Source of the DNA: Peromyscus leucopus
Taxonomy: Eukaryota; Chordata; Mammalia; Rodentia; Cricetidae
Assembly: GCF_004664715.2 (NCBI RefSeq)
Contig: NC_051075.1
Span: 29,470,504 to 29,534,503, forward strand
Length of the DNA stretch: 64,000 nt
Reading direction: 5' to 3'
Shown here: piece after piece, positions 24,230 through 35,734 of the stretch
Layout of the letters: each line of letters begins with the position of its first letter
Numbering within the stretch: the stretch's first letter is position 1
The notes under the pieces: generated by a model
What the model was told of the DNA's origin: nothing
What the model saw: only the letters and a program-made list of their open reading frames with translations
Databases searched by the model: none
Program-made: the position numbers and the translations under genes

Positions 24230-25268
24230 TAGCACCCACACCCTGATACTCGTCATTCTTCCTAACTCAACAAAAGGAAAAGTGTTCAAAAAGGAGGCAA
24301 AAGAGCCAGAGACCTACTAGTTCTCATAGTCAGGAATCCCATTAAGAAACTAAGCTGAAAGATATAATATATACAGAGGACCTAGTGTAGACCCATATAT
24401 CCCCTAAATTGTTGCTTCAGTCTCTGTGAGTTCATATGTACTTTGCTTAGTTGGTTCAGAGGGCTGCCTCCTCTTCTGCAGAATTCTCTGAGCTTTTGGG
24501 GGAAGGATTTGATAGGACCTTCAGTTTAGATTTGCCCCATAATTTCTGGATGTGAGTCTCTGCATCTGTTCCCATCTTCTGCTACAGGAAGTCTCTCTGA
24601 TCATGAGTAGGTAAGGCACTGATCTATGAGTATAACAGAATATCATTAGGAATAATTTTTACGAATTTATGGATTTTTTTAGACCAGTTGTGCTTGGTTT
24701 TACCTTAGGTCTCTGGGGTAACTAGTCCCTGGTTCTTGTTTATCTAATCAGTGCCATATGTATAGGTTCCTTCATGTGGAGTGGGTATTAATTTAAATCA
24801 CACATTAGTTGGCTACTCCCATAAGTTCTCTGCTACCACTGCCCTAGCATAAATGCAAGCAGGACAGATTGTATGTCAAAGATGTTTGTGGCTAGATTGG
24901 TGTTTATATTTCTCTTTTGATTGCCTACAGAGTACCTTTCCTCACCAACAAGACTGGGACATAGGGGTGAAGGCTCCATGTAGTCTCCAGCTCAATTTCT
25001 CAACGTCCAATGCATTATGTGGATGTTGTCTTCAGAACGGTGCCATGCTGTTTGTTTGCAGAGAGCACCCCTTTGTATCAGCCTGGGTCATTTGAGGATT
25101 TCCATGAGACCCAGTTGGCTAACAACTCAACTGAATGTAGCCCAGTTCCTCCACTGGGAACTTCTCCTAGCTATATGAGATACCTAGTTGAGACTCTGTA
25201 TACCCCAACTGGGATTTTTCATTAGGATCACCTTCATAGAGTCCCAGAAGTTTCTACTGCACTAGTTT

Positions 25269-25324
25269 TACACCACCCTTTAAATGCTAGAACCTGCACT
25301 ATTTCTACACCACCCTTTAAATGA
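25269..25324. repeat. Local tandem duplication in LINE-1 UTR
   Basis: The block tacaccaccctttaaatg occurs at 25269-25286 and 25307-25324, with similar flanks, in the antisense Lx 3' UTR. It looks like a local slippage or unequal copying event. Confidence 0.85.
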
Positions 25325-25545
25325 TCCCTAACTCCAGCCATCTCACCCTACACTCTGTCCCTCTCTATTCCATCTCCCTACATCTTGTCCCTTCCATTCC
25401 ATTCTCCACCCACTCATAGTCCTCTTATAAAATCCATTCTATGTCTACTTCCAAGGGTTATCCATGAGTCCCCCCCTAGATTCCTCCTCCTTGCCTAACC
25501 TCTTTGGGTCTGTGGATTGTAGCTTGGTTATCATTCACTTAATAG

Positions 25546-28336
25546 CTAATATCCACTTACAAGTGAACCATATTTGTCTTTCTTGGTCTGGGTTATCTAA
25601 CCCAGAATGAATTTTTTTTTTTTTAGTTTCATTCATTTGCTGCAAATTTCATGACATCATTATTTTTTTTAACAGCTGAATAATACTCCACTTGTAAATT
25701 ATCACATTTGGTTTATCCATTCATCTTATGAGGGGTATCCAGCTTGTTTCCAGTTTCTGGATATTATTTATAAAGGCACAATAAACATGGTTGAGAAAAT
25801 GTCTGGGTTGTAAGATGAACCACCCATTGAGTATATACACAAGAATTGTATAGCTGGGTGTTTGGGCAGATTGATTCCCAATTTTCTGAGAAAATGCCAC
25901 ATTAATTTCTATAGTGGCAGTACAAGTTTACACTTCCACCAGCAATGGAAGGGTATTTCCCTTGCTACATATCCTTCCATGATCTTGCACTTTGTTATTG
26001 ATCTTAGCCATTCTGGAAGGTTTAAGATAGAATCTCAAAGTAGTTTTAATTTGCATTTCCCTGATGGATAAGGCTGTTTAACATTTCTTTAAATGTTTCT
26101 CATCCATTTGAGATTTCTCTTTTGAGAATTCCCTCTTTAGTTCTGTGCCCCATTTTAAAATTGGATTATTTGAATTTTTTTGATGTCTAGTTTCTTGAGT
26201 TCCTCATATATTCTGATATTATCCTTCTATCAGATGTGGAGTTGCTAAAAAAATCTTCCCATTCTGTAGCCTGAAGTTTTGTACAAATAGCAGTATCTTT
26301 TACTTTACAGAAGCTTTGCAGTTTCATAAGGTCCCAGTTATTAATTTTTGGTCTTAACGTTTATGCTATCAGTGTTCTGTTCAGAAAGTCATCTTTTGTA
26401 CCAAATTCTTTAAAGGAGATACCCTCCATTTTTTTTTTCTGTCAGGTTCATTGTATCTAGTTTTGACTTAAGAACTTTGATCCACTTGGACTTGACTTTT
26501 GTACAGGATGGTAAATATGGATGTCTTAGCATTCTTCCAGACATCCAGTTTGACCAGCACCATTTGCAGAAGATGCATTCATTTTCCTGTTACATAATAT
26601 TTGTTTACACTGTAAATATGTGTCTCTGCCTAAGGTGCCTTCTGATTGGTGTAATAAAAAGCTGAATGCCCAATAAACAGGCAGGTGATATAGGTGGAAC
26701 TTTCAAGCAGAGAGAGAACTCAGGGAAGAAGAAAGGTGGAGTCGCCAGTCAGAAACAGAAAGAAAACAGGAGGTGCAAGATGGAAGAGAGGTAACACCAT
26801 GTGGCAGAACATAGATTAATATAATTGGACAAAAGTAAGTTATAAGAGCTAGTAGACAGAAACCTAAGCTGAAGACCAAGCTTTTGTAATTAATAAGTTT
26901 CCATAACATTATTTATGAGTTGATGGCCAACAAGAAGTTTGCTACATTTTCTAGTGTGTATTTCTGGCTTCTTTATAAAAAAATTCAACTGTTCATATAT
27001 ATGCATGTTGCTTATGTCTGAGTGTCCAGTTCAATTTCATTAATCAGTGTGTCTGTATTTATGCCAGCAGTACATAGCTTTTATTACTATAGCTTTGTAG
27101 TACAAATTGAAATTGGGGATAGTGATAATCCCAGCAGTTCTTTCACTATTCAAGATTACTTCAGCTATTCTGAATTTTTTGTCTTTCCAAACAAAATTGA
27201 GAATTGTCCTATCAATGTGTGTAAGGAATTGTGTGGGGATTTTGCTGATGACTTCATTGACTCCTAGATTGCTTTCAGTAGGATGATGATTTTTACTCTG
27301 TTAATCATACTGATTTATGATCATGGGACATTGTTTCATCTTCTGATATCTTCTTCAATTTCTTTCATCAAAGACTTGAAGTTTTTATCATACAAGTCTT
27401 ACCCTTGATTGGATAGAGTTATCCCAGTATATTTTATATTATTTGAGGCTATTACAAGAGGGGTTGTTATTTCCTTATTTGGTTCTCAATCTATTTGTCA
27501 TTTGTATGTAGGAGGGATATTGATGTTTTTGAGTTAATCTTGTATCCAGCCACCTCGATGAATGCTGAATGTGTTTATCAGCTATAAGAGTGGAATCTTT
27601 AGGGCTATTTATGTACACAGTCATATCACCTGAAAATAACAATACTTTGACTTCTTCCTTTCCAATGTGTATGCCCTTGAACTCCTTCAGTTGTGTTAGT
27701 GCTCTGTCTGGAACTTCAAATACTACATTGAATAGCTTTGGAGAGAATGGACAACCTTATCTTGTTCCTGACTTTACTGGAATGTATTTGATTTTTCTCT
27801 CCATTTAATTTGATGTTAGTCATAGGTTTGCCTTTATTATGTTTAATTATGTCCCTTGTATCCCTGCTCTCCATAGGACTTTTACCTTGAAGGGTGTAGG
27901 GTTCTGTCAAAGGCCTTTTCTACATCGAATAAGATGATTATAAGGTTTTTTCACCCAGTTTATATGGGGAATTACATTTACTGATTTTTTTTGTATATTG
28001 AACCATCTTTGCTTCTTTAGGATGAATCCTACTTGATCATGGTAGATGATATTTTTAATGTGTTTTTGGATTTGGTTTCTAAGTATTTCATTGAGAATTT
28101 TTACATCCATGTTCATAAGGAAAGTAGTCCATAATTTTCTTTTTTGTTGAATCTTTATGTGCTTTGAGTATCAGGATAACTCATAGACTTAATTGGAAAA
28201 TGTTCTTTCTGTTTAGAATTTCTGGGAAAATATGATAGGATTCTGTGGTAAGACCATTTGGCCTTGGCCTTATTTTTGCTTGGCAGACTTTTAATGACTG
28301 CTTCTATTTCAAAGAGGGTTATAGATCTATTTAAAT
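25546..28336 (-). pseudogene. LINE-1 ORF2 remnant (C-terminal part to RT domain)
   Basis: ORF2 ends SGY-stop at 25546-25548. The conserved block encoded as tggagtattattcagctg lies near 25671-25690. The reverse-transcriptase palm is around 27560-28150, with [15 protein letters not shown] sequence in pieces. The catalytic box is degraded: at 27625-27636 it reads FSGD instead of FADD, losing the first catalytic aspartate. Many stops and frame changes occur, and a 359-bp LTR splits the reading frame. The endonuclease domain and ORF1 are missing. The copy has long been dead. Confidence 0.92.
26582..26952 (+). mobile_element. Solo LTR (mys/ERV2-like) inside LINE-1 ORF2
   Basis: LINE-1 ORF2 sequence is continuous on both sides of this unit. 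The inserted block runs from TGTTACATAATA at 26588 to TTGCTACA at 26946 (359 bp), so it has the TG...CA ends of an LTR. The flanking hexamers ttttcc (26582-26587) and ttttct (26947-26952) differ by one base. A 6-bp duplication is typical of class II (ERVK-like) integrases. Its internal order (a ccttctgattggtg box, an AATAAA-rich part, caccatgtggcagaacatag, gttataagagctagta, a terminal TTATTTATGAG) parallels the LTRs at 30861-31248 and 43225-43743. No internal retroviral region remains. The orientation is inferred from that alignment. The mys assignment is inference. Confidence 0.8.
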
Positions 28337-28783
28337 TGTTTCAGAAGTTCAGTCCAATATCATCATGAGAGGGAGCATGGTGGTATGCAGGCACATGTGG
28401 TGTTGGAGGAATAGCTGAGAGTCCTCCAGCTTGAAGACAACAGGAAGTTGACTGATACACTGGGTGGTTTCCTGAGCATAGGATTCCTAAGCATAGAGCT
28501 TGCCCCTACCTGACACACTTCCTCTAACAAGTCCATACCCACTCCAACAAAACCATACCTCCTAATAGTGCCACTCCCTTTTGGATTATGGGGGTCAATT
28601 ACATTCAAACTATTACATTCTATTCTTTGGTCCCCATGCTTATAAAAATATCGTAATGCAAAATGCATTTAGTTGAACTTTAAAAATCCCCATAATCTAT
28701 CATAGTCTCAACAATGTTTAATAGTACAAAGTTCACTGTCTCTTCTGAGATTCATGCACTCTCTTAACTATAATCACCTGTGG
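28337..28783 (+). repeat. LTR-like rodent repeat, left part (split by LINE-1)
   Basis: Reads tttcagaagttcagtccaat, gcatggtggtatgcaggcac, acctcctaatagtgccactc, then the internal continuation tctatcatagtctcaacaat and gagattcatgcactctctta. The repeat resumes at 29490 (gatcacatgccttcaacata) after a LINE-1. The 5' part is lost at the junction with the Lx LINE-1 at 28336. Confidence 0.7.
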
Positions 28784-29489
28784 GAATCAAAATAAAAGGG
28801 CCTAGTTCAATTCCATGCATGTTCCCCAGGTGGCAGGCCAGAATCCACAAGCTCCCACCAGCTTGGTTCAGTTGTCTCTATGGTTTTCTTCATTAAGATC
28901 TTGACCTCACTTGCTCCTGTGATTCCTCCTCCCTCTCTTTAACTGAAGTCTAGAAGCTAAGCTCAGTGCTTAGTTGTGGATCACTGTACCTGCTTCCAAT
29001 AGTTACTGGATGTAGGTTCTATGATGACAATTAGGGTACTCACTAATCTGATTGTAGGGGAAGGTAAGTTCAGGTACCCTCTCCATTATTTCTAGGAGTC
29101 TTAGCCGGTATCATACTTGTAGATTCCCTCTGAATGTGCATGACAGTTATGTGGTTAGATCTGTTTGGGGAGCCCTAGCAGTGGGACCAGAACTTATCCT
29201 GTGTGTGTGAAATGCCTGTTTGTAACACATTCCCAAAGGTGGGATACCTTGCTCAGTCTTGACATAGCATGAAGGAGCTTGGTCTTGCCTCAACTTAGTG
29301 TGCCAGACTGTGTTGACCTCCCAAGGGAAGCCTTACCCTCCATGAGAAGTGGCTGGGGGATGTGCTGGGGGGAAGGTGGGAGTGAGCAGGTGGAGAGGAG
29401 GGAAGGGGAAGCTTGGATTAGTATGGAAAATGAAAAAAAAAGTTTTAAAATAAAAATACACACTTTCCACCAATAAAAAGAATCAAAAT
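28784..29489 (+). mobile_element. 5'-inverted LINE-1 3' UTR insertion with 10-bp target duplication
   Basis: gaatcaaaat flanks the unit at 28784-28793 and 29480-29489. From about 28797 to 29128 the LINE-1 3' UTR is in reverse orientation (ccatgcatgttccccaggtg, cctgcttccaatagttactg). From about 29129 to 29479 the more 3' part of the same UTR is in sense (tggttagatctgtttgggga, gtgccagactgtgttgacct, a G-rich tract, A tail). The strand switch fits twin priming. The tail is unusual: after the first A-rich stretch there are 23 extra bases ending aataaaaa (29457-29479) before the duplication, which could be a short 3' transduction. The element interrupts an LTR-like repeat and so is younger than it. 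Confidence 0.88.
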
Positions 29490-29608
29490 TAGATCACATG
29501 CCTTCAACATATAATGGTACAGGATATACAGCACCATTCTTCCTCCATGTGAATTCTGGGATACAACTCAGATCATTAACTTGCTGGCAAATACCTTTAC
29601 TCACTGAA
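29490..29608. repeat. Right part of split LTR-like repeat, then SINE fragment (antisense)
   Basis: The LTR-like repeat continues to about 29540. From 29543 to 29608 the sequence reads as a reversed B2/B4-type head (gggatacaactcagatcatt, caaatacctttactcactga), short and diverged. Confidence 0.6.
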
Positions 29609-29934
29609 CCAATTTTTTTTTGGCCCATGTGGGTATCTTTTCCCCAAAAATTCTCTTGATACTGTCCATAGACAGGTTGCTGTTTCCCAGAGGTATCATT
29701 TCTTCTCTGAGCATCAATGATAACATGCTTCTTAGTAGCTTCAAGTCTAGACTGGATTAGTATTATATTAAGGGAACGTATGCTGTCTATATCTGCAGCA
29801 AATTGAAGGAATAACTGAGCACATTAAAGAAAAAAACATAATGAAGTCTTGTTTCCCATGTATCTGCATGATCATGTAAGGGATCAGTACACAAGTAAAC
29901 TTACTGAGATTTTAGAAGAGCAAATTCCAAACTG

Positions 29935-29937
<3 letters not shown>

Positions 29938-29982
<45 letters not shown>
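29938..29982. repeat. (CA)n microsatellite
   Basis: Pure CA run of about 22 units. Confidence 0.98.
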
Positions 29983-29983
<1 letters not shown>

Positions 29984-30359
29984 CCCTAAAAGTCAGTTTG
30001 AAGTTTCATCTAGTTCCTGAGGTGTAGTTGTTTTATAGCCATTAGCCTTCCTCACAAAAAGTATCCTAAATGTGTGCATTTGAAATAACTTTTGAGTCAG
30101 TCACAGTACAAAGCCCCTGTAACTAATGAGGCAGAAGCAAAGTGGGATGAATTCATTGCAAGGGATATTTGGGTTATGGGTTTACATTTTGACCTTGTCA
30201 AGGAAGAAAGAATGGAAGAAGGATTTGGCTTCCCAGGAAGGGAATGAGTTCAGGTTATATCATGCTGATTTTGAGTGGCAAGTGGATTAAGAGCAATGAT
30301 CAGAAGCACAACAATAGAAGTGAGGACATATTTTTTTTTCTGTTTTTCTTTTTCCTGTC

Positions 30360-30523
30360 TTTTTTTTTTTTTTTTTTTTTTTTTTGAGACAGGGTTTCTC
30401 TGTGTAGCTTTGCACCTTTCCTGGAACTCAATCTGTAGCCCAGGATGCCTTCAAACTCAGAGAGCCCTGCCTGCCTCTGCCTCCCCAGTGCTGGGATTAA
30501 AGGCCTGTGCCACCACTGCCTGG

Positions 30524-30526
<3 letters not shown>
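30360..30526 (-). repeat. B1 SINE in LINE-1 tail
   Basis: Reverse-oriented B1: a long T run, gagacagggtttctctgtgt, agctttgcacctttcctgga, cagtgctgggattaaaggcc, ccaccactgcctggc. Good conservation suggests a fairly young copy. It inserted into the A tail of the surrounding LINE-1. Confidence 0.95.

Positions 30527-30578
<52 letters not shown>
30527..30578. repeat. (TA)n microsatellite
   Basis: Pure TA run of about 26 units between a B1 and a LINE-1 tail. It gives spurious Tyr-Ile frames. Confidence 0.98.
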
Positions 30579-30581
<3 letters not shown>

Positions 30582-30854
30582 AAGAAATTTTTTGTTTATT
30601 TTACATACTAATCAAAGATCCCTCTTCCCTCATCCTGCCCCTCCAGCCTCCCCCTCCCAACCTACCCACCATTCCCTCCTACAAGAAGGTAAATCCTCCC
30701 ATGGGGAGGTATATTTAGTAGAGGCAGGTCCAGGCTCCTCCCCCTGCCTCAAGGCTGTGAGAGGTATCCCATCATAGGTACCAGGGGATCCTACTGCCAG
30801 GGGGCCCCTTAAGCAGATCAATCTACACAACTGTCTCACTATGCAGAGGGCCTA

Positions 30855-31254
30855 GTCCAGTGTAACTAGAGTTTTCCTGCCTTGCCTACAGTCAGGACAA
30901 ATCTCTGTCACCTGCCAGTCCCACAGCCGCTCAGACCCAACCAAGTAAACACAGAAACTTATATTGCTTGCAAACTGTATGGCCGTGGCAGGCTTCTTGC
31001 TAACTGTTTTTATAGCTTAAATTAATCCGTTTCCATAAATCTATACCTTGCCATGTGGCTTGTGGTTTACCGGCATCTTCACATGCTGCTTGTCATGGCA
31101 GCAGCTGGCAGTGACTCTTTTCACCTTCCTGTTCTTTCTTTTCGCCTCTCTGTTAGTCCCACCTATACTTCCTGCCTAGCCACTGGCCAATCAGTGTTTT
31201 ATTTATTGACCAATCAGAGTAATTTGGCATACAGACCACCCCACAGCAGTCTAG
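30855..31254 (-). mobile_element. Solo LTR (mys/ERV2-like) with 6-bp target duplication
   Basis: The LTR is 30861-31248, 388 bp, with TG...CA ends and orientation on the minus strand. The hexamers gtccag (30855-30860) and gtctag (31249-31254) flank it with one mismatch, and LINE-1 3' UTR is continuous on both sides. In the minus orientation two ATTGG boxes (CCAATCAG on the plus strand at 31187-31194 and 31210-31217) lie upstream of a CTATAAAAA TATA-like box near 31007-31014, which fits an LTR promoter. The CCAAT boxes are candidate NF-Y sites. No gag, pol or env remains. The body is closely similar to 43225-43608. Confidence 0.88.
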
Positions 31255-31817
31255 TCCCATGCAGGTTCCACAGGTATGAATCTAAATTTCATGAGTTCCC
31301 AGTAGTTTGGTTTGGTTATCTCTGTGGGTTTTCCCGTCATGATCTTGATGCCTTTGCACATAGAATCCTTCTTCTCTCTCTTCAACTGGACTCCTGGACC
31401 TGTGGATCTCTGCATCTGCTTCCATCATTTACTGGAGAAAGGCTCTATGATAACAGTTAGGGTGTTCACTGATCTGATTACTGGGGTAAGCCAATTCAGG
31501 CACCCTCTCCACTACTGCTATGAGTCTAAGCAGGGGTCATCCTTGGGGATTCCTGGGGACTTCCCTAGCTCTCGGTTTCTCCCTATCCCCATGATGTCTC
31601 CCTCTATCACGGTATCTCTTTCACTGCTCTCCCATTCCATCCCTGTTCCATCTCTACCATCTCGTTCCTTTATGTTCTCATCCCCAATCCCTTACCCTCC
31701 CTTGCCTATCACTTTTTCCCAGTTTACTCATGGAGATCTCATCCATTTCCCCTACCCAGGGTGATCCATGTGTCCTGCTTTGGGTCCTCCTTGTTAGGTA
31801 GCAGTGAGGCCATATTT

Positions 31818-32014
31818 GAATCATGATATCTGGGAGTTATTTACTTCTTGAATGGATAGGATAGATAACAACCTTCTCAGTTAGGAACGAATTGAAAGGA
31901 GTAGTCCAGGTAGTAATGACAAACAAATTTGAAATGGCAGGAGGAGCAGTATCTAAATGGAAAGTAAAGAAAGCTGTAAGTAAAGATAAATTAATACAAT
32001 AGTAGCTAGAAGAT
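31818..32014. other. No feature recognised
   Basis: Short unique-looking interval between the LINE-1 stack and a SINE. Confidence 0.4.
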
Positions 32015-32310
32015 TAGTGAGAGCTGGTTAGCAAAGAGCTTGTTCACAGCATGAAGACCTATGTTTGAGCCCTGGAATAATATCGAAAACTCTGGGTATG
32101 GTGCATGTGTCTGTATTTCCAGTCTAGTGAGGGAAAGACATAAGTGTCCATGGAACTTGCTGGCCAGCAAGTCTAGCCAAACCCGTGAGGTGTGGCAACA
32201 GTGAGGGATCATCTTTAATAAGGTAGAACAATTGCTATTGACCTCTGCATCCATATGAATGTAGACACATGGATATGTGCACATGTACACCCACCCAAAT
32301 ACCTAGGTAA
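32015..32310 (+). repeat. Composite SINE (B3/B4-like)
   Basis: A tRNA-like head (agctggttagcaaagagctt, atgtttgagccctggaataa) is followed by B1-like sequence (gggtatggtgcatgtgtctg) and then a B2/B3-type 3' end (cacatggatatgtgcacatg). Fused SINEs of this kind are known as B4/RSINE in rodents. The exact family is uncertain. Confidence 0.6.
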
Positions 32311-33599
32311 ACAAAATAGAAGTTAAAAAGAATACATTTAATGTAGTGGTTTGAGTCAACATAGTTCTATATAAATCTATATCTTTCTATATTTTCAGTA
32401 ATGTAGTTTTGAAAGTCATATGCAAGCTTAATAAGCAACATGCTGAGTGAGGAATCACTAGATTGTAATAAGAATGTATGATGGTTATTGTTGTCCATGA
32501 CAACAAGGTGCTGCAATCAAAATCATCATTATTGTTCATAATTAGATATGAAGTGGTCAGAGAAAAATGGACTTGAGAAATAGTCATATAGACTTATCAA
32601 CCCAAACCTCCCATGTCAATATAAATATTCAAGTAAGAAGAATGTGTCACTGTATCTCATCATTGTGGATATGAATAATGCAATAGTTTATTTGTAAAAT
32701 TAACTATGACTAATTGGAAAGATTACCTAAGAGATAATATATACAACTTAAATAAATGACATTCTTAAGTTTTGTGAGTGGGATAACTCAACAGTTTAAA
32801 AATGTCATTTATCTTAACTTTTTTCCATTGTAAGACTCAGTCTCTCCTCCTGAATTCAATAACACAAGTTCTAGGTATAAATTGATAAAATAATTCCCAA
32901 CCACATGAAAAGACAAAAAAATTATAGTGAAGAGTAAAATAATACAATACTTGTCTTGCCAAATTTTAAGATATCATTGAAAATACATGCAATTAAATAT
33001 TGGTGATGATTAGACATGTCTTTATAAAGGAGAACTGCCAAGGTCAATAGTAGTGTTGATCAAATCAAATTTATTAGCAGTTAATATGTGACCCAGTAAC
33101 AATCAACATGAAAGGGAATTAACATCAATTTTTTCTTGGGACAACAGTTTGAAAGAACTTCACTGTGAGGCAACCTGGAAATGTGCATAAGATATGAATA
33201 TTAGTAACTATCCTTTAATTTATAAAATTATATTTGGAAGCAACTCATTAATTTACATAATTATTCATATTTATTGGGATATTTATAAAAACTCATTAAA
33301 TTAATATTTATACATATTTATATAGGGATATGTATAAAATATGAAAGGTAAATATTTCCTATAGTTTGTTCATGATATAGTTAAAGTACACTGCTATTCT
33401 CACACACTCAACTACATTTTAGAATATGGCCACTAAATACTTAAATCAATAGGTTCACTTATATGCTAATATGTAAATGTAATATACCTGAAGTAGGAGA
33501 GAGGAGAGGAGAGGAGAGAGAAAATGATACAATTTTATATGCAATAGCTAAGAATATATCACCAATTATATGAAAACATAATGGATCTACCAATTACAT

Positions 33600-33642
<43 letters not shown>

Positions 33643-34255
33643 AAGTTGGAAGAAGATAAAGCTATTTATATCAGTATCTCATTTTTTCAGACTCAAACAC
33701 AAAGAATATATTCTGTGCTCTGCTTATGAGAAAGACCAAATTGTGCAAATTATTTGCAATCACAGCACTCCGCTGAATACTCAACAACCACAACGAATTG
33801 AGCTTCCTAGTGGAAACTTTTAATGAGTGTTCAGATTATGCCACAATAACACTTTCATTTCACTGCCCTGAGATGGCTGCTTCTAATTCTGGAGTTGTCT
33901 GTGGCACATGCTGAAATTCATGAGCACAATATCCTCAAGCTGCCCTTCTGAGTAGTTCTCTGAGAATCTTTGTTTTCTGTGCTCAGAAAAGTGCTATAAA
34001 TAATATCAGCTGTAATACAAAAGACAAAGAGAACAAGATTAAAATTTGATGTATACACTTACACAAAACATCTTGAAATGTAAGAACAACCCTCATGTGG
34101 AGTTGTGCTATGATGAATTCAGTTTCTTCACATAGTTATGTGTCTGAGAATTAATGGAAATGTTACTACAACACTCCATTACAAAGGATGAAAAGGGATA
34201 GCTGAGTACCAGAGTGTGAATCTTAAGATGTTTTTCTATAAGATCACTTATTTCT
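32311..34255. other. A/T-rich DNA; simple repeats only
   Basis: No gene or interspersed repeat read. It contains a GAGGA-type tract at 33496-33522 and a pure TA run at 33602-33640. Confidence 0.5.
33602..33640. repeat. (TA)n microsatellite
   Basis: Pure TA run of about 19 units. Confidence 0.97.
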
Positions 34256-34309
34256 TCCCCTCTTCCCCTTTCCCGCTCTTCCCCACTCCCTCCCCCCTCT
34301 CTTCATTTT

Positions 34310-34480
34310 TGAGTTTTTCTGCATGCACATATGAAGGGCTCACCCATGGACCCTAGAGGAATATTCCAGATCCCCTGATACTGGAGTTATAAGCAGTTGT
34401 GAGCCATCTCAAGTGGGCACCAGGAACTGAATTCAGTCCTCTTTAACACAGGGCCATTATTGCAGCCCATATCCTTTATT
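34310..34480 (-). repeat. B2/B3 SINE
   Basis: Reverse-oriented landmarks: cagatcccctgatactggag, gttgtgagccatctcaagtg, accaggaactgaattcagtc and ending near attgcagccc. Preceded by a C/T-rich tract (34250-34305). Confidence 0.8.
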
Positions 34481-35734
34481 GGCTGACTTCTGTGCCTAGA
34501 TGGACTCATTTACTATAGCTAACACACCTAAATTGTGTGAGAAAAGATGGTCTGAAATGAATTTTGAAAAAAGACAGTTGTCACTAGGAAGTGAGGTTAT
34601 GGCAATGACTTTTAACTTAATTCTCTCTGTAATCATTTCTTTTCCATAATCATACTCTAGTTCCTAGACTATAACATGTGAATTTTGTAGGACAAAAAAA
34701 AATGATTTTTCTGAACAAGTAAATTAGTTATTTAAATTGTTTGGTTAATATATTCAATTAGTACATAAAATGTTAAAATAATAAATTAACATTAGTAGGC
34801 AATATGATGCTTCCCACATTTTGTCTTAAGGTAACAGATTTGCACAATTTAAGCATTCTGTGATATTTCCAGTACTATAAACATAGAAGGTATAAATAAA
34901 GCTTCTGGAGCTATGGGATGTGAGTTTTGTTCTCAGGGAAGAGTTCCAAGCAAGAAATTCAAGTCTAAAATTAGTAGTATTTGAGTACCCAACAACTGGA
35001 TGACATCATGTAAACAGAGCATGCAATAAAAACCAAAGGACAGAAGCTAGGACAAAGCTAAAGGATTTTCAACTTCTCCATTTTAGGAAGTGGAGATTGT
35101 AGCTTAAAACAAATAAACAAATATCAGAAACCCCAGTAGAGTGTGAAGTAAAGCCTACCTCAAAGTGCAGGATCTGGGCAATAGATTGATTGTGAATATG
35201 AGGATGTAATCAATTTGTCAAACTGTACTGAGTAGTTAGATATGGTGAAAACAGATACAACTGGCTTTGTCGAAATCTTGGTCTTTGATGTTAAACAATT
35301 TGATTGGCATGTTGGTAATGAGGAATGCAGAATTAGCAGTAAGATATCGAGAATAGAAATATGTTTGAAAATTTTCCACAATAGGGATATTAGCTATGGC
35401 TGGAGGCAAAGGTGAATTGCAAGACACTTATGGTTATGGGTGTAAGTCTGTGCACGATGATTACATTGGCTAATATTGGTAATTTGAAATAAATGGAATA
35501 AATTATCCGGAAAAGAATTGAAAGTTTGTAATGAATGAGAGAGTGTGGAGGAGTTAGGACAAATTCTTTGAGTAGACCAGGGAGTTTGAGGTCCAGGTCA
35601 CAGTGAGAGAGACTAACTGTCAGAGTGGGAATCTTTATTCAGATGCCAGCTCCTTACCCATGTTGACTCTGTTGCCACCTGTACTGGCAGAAATGAGGAC
35701 TTTCTCCTTGGTCCTCAAATGATTAACTTGTGAT
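34481..35734. other. No gene or repeat recognised
   Basis: Unique-looking A/T-rich DNA with no repeat landmark or coding frame of note. Confidence 0.5.

Larger units (their letters stand above)
24230..28336 (-). mobile_element. Old Lx-type LINE-1, 5' truncated, interrupted by a solo LTR
   Basis: A 4.1-kb LINE-1 lies on the minus strand. Its 3' UTR is 24230 to about 25545, and ORF2 runs from its stop at 25546-25548 back to 28336, where the element is cut inside the reverse-transcriptase region. The UTR carries Lx landmarks in reverse (gtctctgtgagttcatatgt, aaggcactgatctatgagta, ggctactcccataagttctc). A solo LTR (26588-26946) was inserted later in ORF2. At its 5' end it meets an LTR-like rodent repeat with no recognisable duplication, so the edge may be a rearrangement. 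Confidence 0.9.
30319..31817 (-). mobile_element. Minus-strand LINE-1 3' UTR with nested B1 and solo LTR, 15-bp target duplication
   Basis: The direct repeats agtgaggacatattt (30319-30333) and agtgaggccatattt (31803-31817) differ at one base and bracket a compound insertion. The base layer is a LINE-1 3' UTR on the minus strand, with its T-rich tail at the left. It is read in reverse from 30579 (attaagaaattttttgttta) to 31802, for example ccagggggccccttaagcag and cttccatcatttactggaga. A B1 (30360-30526) sits in the tail. A TA run (30527-30578) separates it from the UTR. A 388-bp solo LTR (30861-31248) sits in the UTR with its own 6-bp duplication. So the LINE-1 landed first, then the B1 and the LTR independently. 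Confidence 0.9.

Noticed and set aside
31053..31764. 135- and 150-codon plus-strand frames
   Set aside because: They run from a solo LTR into reversed LINE-1 3' UTR. Sequence identity explains them as repeats.
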